This document shows, piece by piece, positions 57,691 to 64,000 of a DNA stretch of 64,000 nt; position 1 is the first letter of the stretch; each line of letters begins with the position of its first letter. Below the pieces are notes generated by a model. The model made no database searches and had not been told where the DNA came from. It worked only from the letters and a program-made list of their open reading frames with translations. Location of the stretch: NCBI RefSeq assembly GCF_019047785.1, contig NZ_CP077290.1, forward strand, positions 682,001 through 746,000, in the 5' to 3' direction. The translations under genes were made by a program, and so were the position numbers. This DNA comes from Enterobacter cancerogenus. Its GTDB lineage: Bacteria > Pseudomonadota > Gammaproteobacteria > Enterobacterales > Enterobacteriaceae.

Positions 57691-58998
57691 ATGAAACGTG
57701 TTTCTCAACTGACCGCGCTGGCCCTGCTTTGCGGCCTCGCCTCTTTCTCCTCCGTTGCGGCTGATATGGCCGCTTCACTGACCCTCGCCCAGCTACAGCA
57801 ACAGCATGGTGCGGCGATCGATACCCGCCCGAGTGCGTTTTATAACGGCTGGCCGCAGACGCCGGGGGCATCCTCCGGGCATGAGCCTGCCGCCCTGAAC
57901 CTTTCGGCATCCTGGCTTGGGGCGATGAGCGATGACCAGCTCAGCGCCTGGGCGAAACAGCACCATCTGACACCCGCCACGGCGATTGCCCTCTACGGCA
58001 GCGACAGTGACAATCAGGCCGTACAAGCGCGCTTGGAAAAAGCGGGCTTTACCCACGTGTCATTGCTGAGCGATGCCCTGACGCACGCCGATCGTCTGCA
58101 ACGTTTGCCGCATTTTGAGCAACTGGTCTATCCAGAGTGGATCCATAATTTGCAGCAGGGTAAGCCCGTCACTGCCGCCCCGGCGGGCGACTGGAAAATC
58201 GTTGAAGCCGCCTGGGGCGCGCCGAAGCTCTATTTGCTGAGCCACATTCCCGGCGCGGGCTACATTGACACCAACGATGTGGAAAGCGAGCCGCTGTGGA
58301 ACAAAGTGTCGGACGACAAGCTGAAAGCGCTGCTGGCCAAAAACGGTATCCGTCATGACACCACCGTGATTCTGTATGGTCGCGACGTGTACGCCGCCGC
58401 GCGCGTGGCGCAAATCATGCTGTATGCCGGCGTGAAGGATGTGCGCATTCTCGATGGCGGCTGGAAAACATGGTCCGATGCGGGGCTGCCGGTAGAGCGT
58501 GGTATGCCTGCGAAGGTCAAACCCGCGCCTGACTTTGGCGCACCGATCCCCGGCCAGCCTCAGCTGATGGTGGATATGGAACAGGCCAGGGGGATGCTGC
58601 ATCGCCAGGACGCTTCGCTGGTGAGTATTCGTTCATGGCCGGAGTTTATCGGCGAAACCAGCGGCTACAGCTACATCAAGCCAAAAGGTGAAATCGCCGG
58701 GGCACGCTGGGGCCATGCGGGCAGCGATGCCACGCACATGGAAGACTTCCATAACCCGGACGGCACCATGCGCAGCGCCGATGACATTGCCGCCATGTGG
58801 AAAACGTGGAACATCCTGCCGGATCAGCACGTGGCGTTCTACTGCGGTACCGGCTGGCGCGCGTCAGAAACCTTCATGTACGCGCGCGCAATGGGCTGGA
58901 AAAACGTCGCCGTATACGACGGCGGCTGGTACGAATGGAGTGCCGATCCGAAAAACCCGATCGTCACCGGTGAGCGCGGGCCTGAAAGCGTTCGCTAG
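57691..58998 (+). CDS. ynjE: YnjE, exported three-domain rhodanese / sulfurtransferase
   Basis: A 435-residue protein with a signal peptide (MKRVSQLTALALLCGLASF, cleavage near VAA) and three rhodanese-like domains (about 30-150, 160-290 and 300-425). Only the last has an active-site cysteine, Cys385 in FYCGTGWRAS. E. coli YnjE has thiosulfate sulfurtransferase activity and has been tied to molybdopterin sulfur supply, which is odd for an exported protein. It is the last gene of the plus-strand cluster and ends in a 4-bp convergent overlap with ynjF. Confidence 0.95.
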   Translation: MKRVSQLTALALLCGLASFSSVAADMAASLTLAQLQQQHGAAIDTRPSAFYNGWPQTPGASSGHEPAALNLSASWLGAMSDDQLSAWAKQHHLTPATAIALYGSDSDNQAVQARLEKAGFTHVSLLSDALTHADRLQRLPHFEQLVYPEWIHNLQQGKPVTAAPAGDWKIVEAAWGAPKLYLLSHIPGAGYIDTNDVESEPLWNKVSDDKLKALLAKNGIRHDTTVILYGRDVYAAARVAQIMLYAGVKDVRILDGGWKTWSDAGLPVERGMPAKVKPAPDFGAPIPGQPQLMVDMEQARGMLHRQDASLVSIRSWPEFIGETSGYSYIKPKGEIAGARWGHAGSDATHMEDFHNPDGTMRSADDIAAMWKTWNILPDQHVAFYCGTGWRASETFMYARAMGWKNVAVYDGGWYEWSADPKNPIVTGERGPESVR

Positions 58999-59612
58999 CG
59001 GGTAAGTGACTTCAGCGTCACGTAGCCGCTCCAGATGCGCGTTGTGGTGGTCAGCCAGCACAACGCGCCGAATACCCACGCAAACAGCGTGAAGTGTGCC
59101 GGGAACAGGCAGCACAGCACGAACAGCGCGATAGTCTCCGTCCCTTCCGTTAACCCGCCAATATAGTAAAACGACTTGTGCGCATAGCCCGGGTTATCAA
59201 TGTTGTGCTTCGCCGCCAGCGCGGCAAACGCCAGAAAGCTGCTGCCGGTACCGATAAAGGCGAACAGCAGCCAGGCGGCGGCCAGCGCATTTTCTGCAGG
59301 CGCGGCAAGGGCAAAGCCAAACGGCACCAGCGCGTAGAACAGAAAATCGAGCGCAATATCAAGAAATCCTCCAGCATCACTCAGCCCTCTGCGGCGCGCC
59401 AGCGCACCGTCCAGTCCATCCATAAGCCGGTTTACCAGAATGGTAAACAGTGCCGCCGGGTACCAGCCCAGCGCCAGAAACGGCAACGCCAGGACCCCCA
59501 CCGCAAACCCGACCAAGGTTACGCCATCTGGCGTAATAAAAGGCTTGTCTAGTGCGGCGACAAGCGTGTTCAACATCGGTTTGATGCGCGGGTGCAGGTG
59601 GCGATCAAGCAT
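58995..59612 (-). CDS. ynjF: YnjF, CDP-alcohol phosphatidyltransferase family protein
   Basis: A 205-residue integral-membrane protein with the CDP-AP signature D-G-x2-A-R-x8-G-x3-D-x3-D, read here as DGLDGALARRRGLSDAGGFLDIALD (about 66-90). Such enzymes exchange CMP for an alcohol on a lipid head; the alcohol is unknown. About six helices are predicted. The frame opens at 59669, but the ATG at 59612 matches E. coli and overlaps ynjA by 8 bp. Confidence 0.93.
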   Translation of the reverse strand: MLDRHLHPRIKPMLNTLVAALDKPFITPDGVTLVGFAVGVLALPFLALGWYPAALFTILVNRLMDGLDGALARRRGLSDAGGFLDIALDFLFYALVPFGFALAAPAENALAAAWLLFAFIGTGSSFLAFAALAAKHNIDNPGYAHKSFYYIGGLTEGTETIALFVLCCLFPAHFTLFAWVFGALCWLTTTTRIWSGYVTLKSLTR

Positions 59613-60174
59613 GGGGAGTCTCTTTAACGGTGGCGCACAGCCCCTGGGATGGAATGTCCAGGGCGGCATTGAATCGGGCTGACAGATTCTGGAAGGCGAT
59701 CAGCGCCGTCATCTCGGTGATGACCGCATCGGAAAAGTGGCGATGCAGACGCTGTTTGAGCTCATCATCCACCCGAGGTGGCGTAGCCGTTACCGCCTCG
59801 GCATACGCCAGCGCGGCGCGCTCCTGCTCGCTGAACAGCGCAGAATGGTACCAGTCGCTGACAGCCTGTGCTTTATCCAGCGCTCCCGCACGCTCGGCCA
59901 GGCGCAGGCTGTTGGCATCAATACAGAATGCGCAGTGGCAAAGTTGGGAGACGCGGGTCATCAGCAGCGACCGGAGCACCGGGCTGAGGCGCGCCTTGCG
60001 CCGTTCAAGAAAACCGACAAACAGCGCCACCAGCCAAAACAGAGGCGGCATGCGCGCCCACCAGCGCGTGGGGTTAAGCACCGCGCCGAAGTGTTTCTTC
60101 TGCATGGCGGCAATCGGTTTTAGGCTGACGGGAAGGGTTTTGACGGGTGCAACCCAGGTGGTTGTCTCTTTCAC
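59605..60174 (-). CDS. ynjA: YnjA, AhpD / carboxymuconolactone-decarboxylase-like protein
   Basis: A 189-residue protein with the AhpD-type redox motif CHCAFCID (about 76-83), a CxxC-like pair plus extra cysteine in a helical core. It resembles E. coli YnjA (182 residues), ending NLSARFNAALDIPSQGLC. The frame opens at 60237, but the GTG at 60174 has AGGAG six bases upstream. In E. coli ynjA precedes ynjB on the other strand; here it is between nudG and ynjF and overlaps ynjF by 8 bp. Confidence 0.9.
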   Translation of the reverse strand: MKETTTWVAPVKTLPVSLKPIAAMQKKHFGAVLNPTRWWARMPPLFWLVALFVGFLERRKARLSPVLRSLLMTRVSQLCHCAFCIDANSLRLAERAGALDKAQAVSDWYHSALFSEQERAALAYAEAVTATPPRVDDELKQRLHRHFSDAVITEMTALIAFQNLSARFNAALDIPSQGLCATVKETPHA

Positions 60175-60249
60175 CTGCTTCTCCTGATGACTGGACTCTT
60201 TCAAAGGGCACGATAATATGTCGTTTTTCTTTACCAATCATTGATGACC

Positions 60250-60666
60250 ATGCAGAAAATAGTCGATGTCGTTGCGGCAATTATCGAAAAAGACGACAAA
60301 ATTTTACTGGCCCAGCGACCGCCACATGCCGATCAGCCCGGGATGTGGGAATTCGCGGGCGGCAAAGTCGAGGCCGGTGAAACCCAGCCTCAGGCGTTGA
60401 TCCGCGAGCTGCGCGAAGAGTTGGGTATCGACGCCGAACCGGGGGTATATGTCGCCAGCCACCAGCGTGAAGTGTCGCAGCGGATTATCCATCTGCATGC
60501 CTGGCATGTTCCCGCCTGGCGCGGAGAACTCACCGCACACTATCACAGCGCGCTGGCGTGGTGCTCTCCCGAGGAGGCCTTGCGCTACGCCCTGGCGCCA
60601 GCGGATATCCCCCTGCTTGAGGCCTTTATGCTTTTACGCGCCGCCAGACCAGCGGGTTCGTGCTGA
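60250..60666 (+). CDS. nudG: NudG, CTP pyrophosphohydrolase (Nudix)
   Basis: About 138 residues. The Nudix box reads GGKVEAGETQPQALIRELRE then ELGID, a full match to GX5EX7REUXEEXGU. E. coli NudG hydrolyses CTP, dCTP and oxidised or methylated pyrimidine nucleotides. Starts at TTG 60241, ATG 60244 and ATG 60250 are all in frame with no clear Shine-Dalgarno; I choose 60250 for similarity to E. coli. Its 3' end overlaps convergent ynjH by 41 bp. Confidence 0.93.
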   Translation: MQKIVDVVAAIIEKDDKILLAQRPPHADQPGMWEFAGGKVEAGETQPQALIRELREELGIDAEPGVYVASHQREVSQRIIHLHAWHVPAWRGELTAHYHSALAWCSPEEALRYALAPADIPLLEAFMLLRAARPAGSC

Positions 60667-60898
60667 TAGTGCGTTCATCGCGCTGGCACTGCAACAGCAC
60701 GCCGTCCGCTTTAACGACCGCGCCTTCCGAGTAGTTTTGATCCTGATAGATGCAGCACTGGTTACAGGGCTGCGCACGCTGCCCCCCGGAGCTGAACACC
60801 TCTGGCGGGACGTTCACCTCCACGTCCGGGCGGATACGGTCGGCCTGCGCCGTTGCGGACAGAAGCGCGAGTAAGGCAGTGGCGATATAACGGTTCAT
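60626..60898 (-). CDS. ynjH: YnjH, DUF1496 exported protein
   Basis: A 90-residue protein with a signal peptide (MNRYIATALLALLSATAQA) and a mature part of about 70 residues containing a Cys pair in PCNQCCIYQDQNYSEGA, the DUF1496 hallmark. The function is unknown. AGGAAGAACCG precedes the start. It overlaps nudG tail to tail. Confidence 0.92.
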   Translation of the reverse strand: MNRYIATALLALLSATAQADRIRPDVEVNVPPEVFSSGGQRAQPCNQCCIYQDQNYSEGAVVKADGVLLQCQRDERTISTNPLVWRRVKA

Positions 60899-61125
60899 AG
60901 ACGGTTCTTCCTGTTGGGTCCTGATAATGACTATAACGGTAAACCCGGGCCGAACCTTTAATTTATCTCATCATCGTTTTTTATTATGACCCGAGGCGGA
61001 TAATGAATTTCCCTTTCGCGACAAATTTCCGCTTGCCTCGGCGGGCCGTGCGGGTGGTATAGTCAAAAAAACAACACAAATCGCATAAGCCAATATACAA
61101 ACGATTATAAGAGGTTCTTATATCT

Positions 61126-62469
61126 ATGGATCAGACACGCTCTCTGGACAGTTTCCTTACCCATGTTCAACAGCGCGACCCGCATCAGAGCGAGTTCGCG
61201 CAGGCCGTTCGTGAAGTCATGACCACCCTGTGGCCTTTCCTTGAAGCGAATCCGCGCTATCGTCAACTGTCCCTGCTGGAACGTCTGGTAGAGCCAGAGC
61301 GCGTGATCCAGTTTCGCGTGACGTGGGTAGACGATCGCAATCAGGTACAGGTTAACCGCGCATGGCGCGTGCAGTTTAACTCCGCCATCGGGCCGTTTAA
61401 GGGCGGGATGCGCTTCCACCCTTCCGTCAACCTTTCCATTCTGAAGTTCCTCGGCTTTGAGCAGACCTTCAAAAACGCCCTGACCACCCTGCCGATGGGC
61501 GGGGGTAAAGGCGGCAGCGATTTCGATCCAAAAGGTAAAAGCGAAGGCGAAGTCATGCGCTTCTGCCAGGCGCTGATGACCGAGCTGTATCGTCATCTTG
61601 GTCCGGACACCGACGTGCCAGCCGGTGATATCGGCGTGGGCGGTCGCGAGGTCGGTTTTATGGCCGGCATGATGAAAAAGCTCTCCAACAACAGCGCCTG
61701 CGTCTTTACCGGTAAAGGCCTGTCGTTTGGCGGCAGCCTGATCCGCCCGGAAGCGACCGGCTACGGCCTGGTCTACTTCACCGAAGCGATGCTCAAACGC
61801 CACGGTTTAGGGTTTGAAGGTATGCGCGTGGCCGTCTCCGGCTCCGGCAACGTGGCGCAGTATGCGATTGAAAAAGCGATGCAGTTTGGCGCACGCGTTA
61901 TTACGGCCTCTGACTCCAGCGGTACCGTGGTGGACGAAGCAGGCTTTACGGCTGAGAAGCTGGCTCGCCTGTGCGAAATCAAAGCCAGCCGCGACGGGCG
62001 CGTGGCCGATTATGCCCGCGAGTTTGGCCTGACCTATCTCGAAGGCAAACAGCCGTGGTCAGTGCCGGTGGATATCGCGCTGCCGTGTGCCACGCAGAAC
62101 GAACTGGACGTGGACGCTGCGCGTACCCTGATTGGCAACGGCGTGAAGGCGGTGGCAGAAGGCGCAAACATGCCAACCACCATTGAGGCAACGGACCTGT
62201 TCCTGGACGCGGGCGTGCTGTTTGCGCCAGGAAAAGCCGCGAACGCGGGCGGGGTTGCCACCTCCGGCCTGGAGATGGCGCAAAACGCCGCGCGTATGGG
62301 CTGGAAAGCGGAGAAAGTGGACGCGCGCCTGCATCACATCATGCTGGATATCCATCACGCCTGCGTGGAGTACGGCGGTGAGGCATCCCAGACCAACTAC
62401 GTGCGCGGTGCCAATATCGCCGGTTTCGTGAAGGTGGCGGATGCGATGATTGGGCAGGGTGTGATTTAA
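61126..62469 (+). CDS. gdhA: NADP-specific glutamate dehydrogenase
   Basis: A 447-residue hexameric enzyme, as in E. coli, joining 2-oxoglutarate and ammonia. The catalytic-lysine region PMGGGKGGSDFDPKGKS (about 123-139), the conserved aspartate in PAGDIGVGGRE and the nucleotide motif SGSGNVAQYA (about 240) are present. AGAGGTTCTTATATCT precedes the ATG. BIME repeats follow the stop. Confidence 0.98.
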   Translation: MDQTRSLDSFLTHVQQRDPHQSEFAQAVREVMTTLWPFLEANPRYRQLSLLERLVEPERVIQFRVTWVDDRNQVQVNRAWRVQFNSAIGPFKGGMRFHPSVNLSILKFLGFEQTFKNALTTLPMGGGKGGSDFDPKGKSEGEVMRFCQALMTELYRHLGPDTDVPAGDIGVGGREVGFMAGMMKKLSNNSACVFTGKGLSFGGSLIRPEATGYGLVYFTEAMLKRHGLGFEGMRVAVSGSGNVAQYAIEKAMQFGARVITASDSSGTVVDEAGFTAEKLARLCEIKASRDGRVADYAREFGLTYLEGKQPWSVPVDIALPCATQNELDVDAARTLIGNGVKAVAEGANMPTTIEATDLFLDAGVLFAPGKAANAGGVATSGLEMAQNAARMGWKAEKVDARLHHIMLDIHHACVEYGGEASQTNYVRGANIAGFVKVADAMIGQGVI

Positions 62470-62488
62470 GATTTCAGGCCGAATCGCC

Positions 62489-62560
62489 GTAGAGGCCCGG
62501 TAAGCGTTAGCGCCACCGGGCTTTTTTTGGCAGGCGGCTGCGCCTTACCCGGCCTACGGT
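62489..62560. repeat. BIME (two REP units) with terminator, between gdhA and topB
   Basis: Two REP palindromes: GCCCGGTAAGCG...CGCCACCGGGC (62495-62521), followed by TTTTTTT and able to terminate gdhA; then GCGGCTGCGCCTTACCCGGCC up to 62559. This is the usual spaced arrangement of a bacterial interspersed mosaic element. Confidence 0.85.
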
Positions 62561-64000
62561 TTAAGAGGCTGCCGCGCTCTTTTTCTTTTTAAACGGCTTC
62601 TTCGCGCCGCCGCCTGGCGCAACCATTCCCCGGAAGCGCTTCACCGGCGTGCTGCGCGCCTGGTCGATCAGCTGATACAGCGTCCCGACCAGTGGCTGCA
62701 TAAAGTCCTGATAGCGGCACTGCTTTTCACTGATTTGCGTCAGCACCGATTCCCAGTGCGCGGTCATGTCCGGCCTCGCAGCCAGCTCCGGCAGGGAGTG
62801 GATCAACGCCCTGCCCGGTTCCGTTGAATGAATGTAGCGCCCTTTTTTCTCGAGGAAGCCGCGTTTAAACAGCAGCTCGATGATCCCCGCGCGGGTCGCT
62901 TCCGTCCCCAGTCCGTCGGTGGCCCGCAGGATCTTCTTCAGATCTTTGTCCTGCACAAAACGCGCGATACCGGTCATCGCCGACAGCAGCGTCGCATCGG
63001 TGAAATGACGCGGCGGCTGGGTCTGACGCTCCACCACTTCGCCTTTCTCACACAACAGTTCATCGTCTTTTGCCACCACCGGCAGTGGCGTGCCGTCGTT
63101 TTCTTCGTCACGCTCTTTGTTGCCCAGCAGCGTGCGCCAGCCCGCTTCCGCCAGGAAACGCGCTTTAGCGACAAATTTGCCTTTGGCGATGTCGAGTTCA
63201 ATCACGCATTTGCGGAATACCGCATCCGGGCAGAACTGCATCAGGTACTGACGGGCCACCAGGTTATAGACCTTTGACTCGTTTTCCGTGAGATTGACGT
63301 TGCTGGTGCGCGCCGTCGGGATGATGGCGTGGTGGGCATCCACCTTTTTATCGTCCCAGCAGCGGTTACGGGTATCCGGGTTCACGGCAGGCTGCGGCAG
63401 CAGGTCCGGCGCGTGGACGCCAATCGCGTTCATCACCGCGTGACGCCCGGCAAAATGTTCTTCCGGCAGATAACGGCTGTCCGAACGCGGATAGGTGATA
63501 AGTTTATGGGTTTCGTAGAGTTTCTGGCAGATGTCCAGCACGTTCTGCGCGCTCAGGCCAAAGCGTTTGGCGGCCTCAATCTGCAGGGCAGAGAGCGAAA
63601 ACGGCAGCGGCGCGGGTTCTGATTCCCGTTTATCGTTATAGCTGGTGACGATAGCGGGCTGACCGGTAATGCGGTTAACGACGTGCTCCGCCAGCGGACG
63701 GTGCAGCAGTCGCCCCTCTTCGTCCTGATAAGATTCGCACGCATCACTCGGCTGCCAGACGGCGGTAAACCGTTCGTCCTTCGGGGTAACGATGTGCGCT
63801 TTCACTTCGAAGAAATCTTTGGCGACGAAGTTTTCGATCTCTTCATCACGCCGTACCACCAACCCCAGCACCGGCGTCTGAACGCGCCCGACGGAGAGCA
63901 CGCCCTGATAACCCGCGTTGCGCCCGAGAATGGTGTAGGCGCGGGTCATATTGATGCCATAGAGCCAGTCCGCACGCGCACGCGCCAGCGCCGAGACGCA
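62561..64000 (-). CDS. topB: DNA topoisomerase III (C-terminal part, truncated by window)
   Basis: The frame is open to the right edge: before the internal Met at 63949 it continues [17 protein letters not shown], so about 480 residues of TopB are present and the N-terminal toprim domain is missing. The active-site tyrosine is in [15 protein letters not shown]. Type IA signatures such as [14 protein letters not shown] and [18 protein letters not shown] follow. The C-terminus ends in a lysine-rich tail [18 protein letters not shown] that is shorter than I recall for E. coli TopB. It decatenates replication intermediates. Confidence 0.97.
   Translation of the reverse strand, partial: CVSALARARADWLYGINMTRAYTILGRNAGYQGVLSVGRVQTPVLGLVVRRDEEIENFVAKDFFEVKAHIVTPKDERFTAVWQPSDACESYQDEEGRLLHRPLAEHVVNRITGQPAIVTSYNDKRESEPAPLPFSLSALQIEAAKRFGLSAQNVLDICQKLYETHKLITYPRSDSRYLPEEHFAGRHAVMNAIGVHAPDLLPQPAVNPDTRNRCWDDKKVDAHHAIIPTARTSNVNLTENESKVYNLVARQYLMQFCPDAVFRKCVIELDIAKGKFVAKARFLAEAGWRTLLGNKERDEENDGTPLPVVAKDDELLCEKGEVVERQTQPPRHFTDATLLSAMTGIARFVQDKDLKKILRATDGLGTEATRAGIIELLFKRGFLEKKGRYIHSTEPGRALIHSLPELAARPDMTAHWESVLTQISEKQCRYQDFMQPLVGTLYQLIDQARSTPVKRFRGMVAPGGGAKKPFKKKKSAAAS

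Overview
This window is chromosomal DNA from a member of the Enterobacteriaceae. It is most like Enterobacter or a close relative such as Lelliottia, Leclercia or Kosakonia. The gene order follows the E. coli K-12 ydiJ-to-topB segment almost gene for gene, and the proteins read as close homologues with high-GC codon use. I see no insertion sequence, prophage, CRISPR array, tRNA or rRNA. Assignments rest on reading protein motifs and on remembered E. coli sequences and gene order; no database search was run.

Layout. 1-7000: ydiJ (5' part), ydiK, the sRNA gene rprA, ppsA, ppsR and aroH, whose TrpR operator overlaps the ppsR stop codon. 7000-12930: a Fur-controlled haem uptake operon hemPRSTUV, accessory relative to E. 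coli K-12. 12925-18300: selO, ydiV, nlpC and btuD-btuE-btuC. 18400-25700: the translation block thrS-infC-rpmI-rplT-pheM-pheS-pheT-ihfA (minus strand), with an AUU start on infC, the pheM attenuator and a tRNA-like operator ahead of thrS. 25890-27950: two tiny membrane proteins (YncL-like, YniD), an orphan small exported protein, and ydiY behind a leader that contains an intrinsic terminator. 27950-36640: pfkB, ydiZ, yniA, yniB, hxpB, ydjM (SOS box), tcyP, cedA, katE. 36766-42000: the chitobiose operon chbBCARFG with a ChiX pairing site in the chbB-chbC gap. 42275-46022: osmE, nadE, cho (SOS box), ves, spy. 46360-52383: the arginine succinyltransferase operon astCADBE behind a sigma-54 promoter. 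52817-64000: xthA, a TVP38-family membrane gene, ynjBCDE, ynjF, a relocated ynjA, nudG, ynjH, gdhA and topB (truncated by the window edge).

How the genes work together. Several physiological modules sit side by side: gluconeogenic switching (ppsA with its kinase/phosphatase ppsR), haem-iron acquisition, B12 import, aminoacyl-tRNA and ribosomal protein synthesis, envelope stress (rprA, spy, osmE and possibly the orphan gene), SOS repair (cho, ydjM), oxidative and stationary-phase defence (katE, xthA), and nitrogen scavenging (astCADBE, gdhA).

No convincing new multi-gene system is present. The most useful unexplained signals are: (1) a 20-bp BaeR-like box, 19/20 identical, upstream of spy and of an unrelated orphan exported protein, with a similar promoter layout at both; (2) a strong promoter plus an intrinsic terminator in the ydiY leader, suggesting an attenuator or small RNA; (3) a roughly 95-bp composite repeat that carries an intrinsic terminator, one copy after aroH and one after katE; and (4) the rearranged ynj locus.
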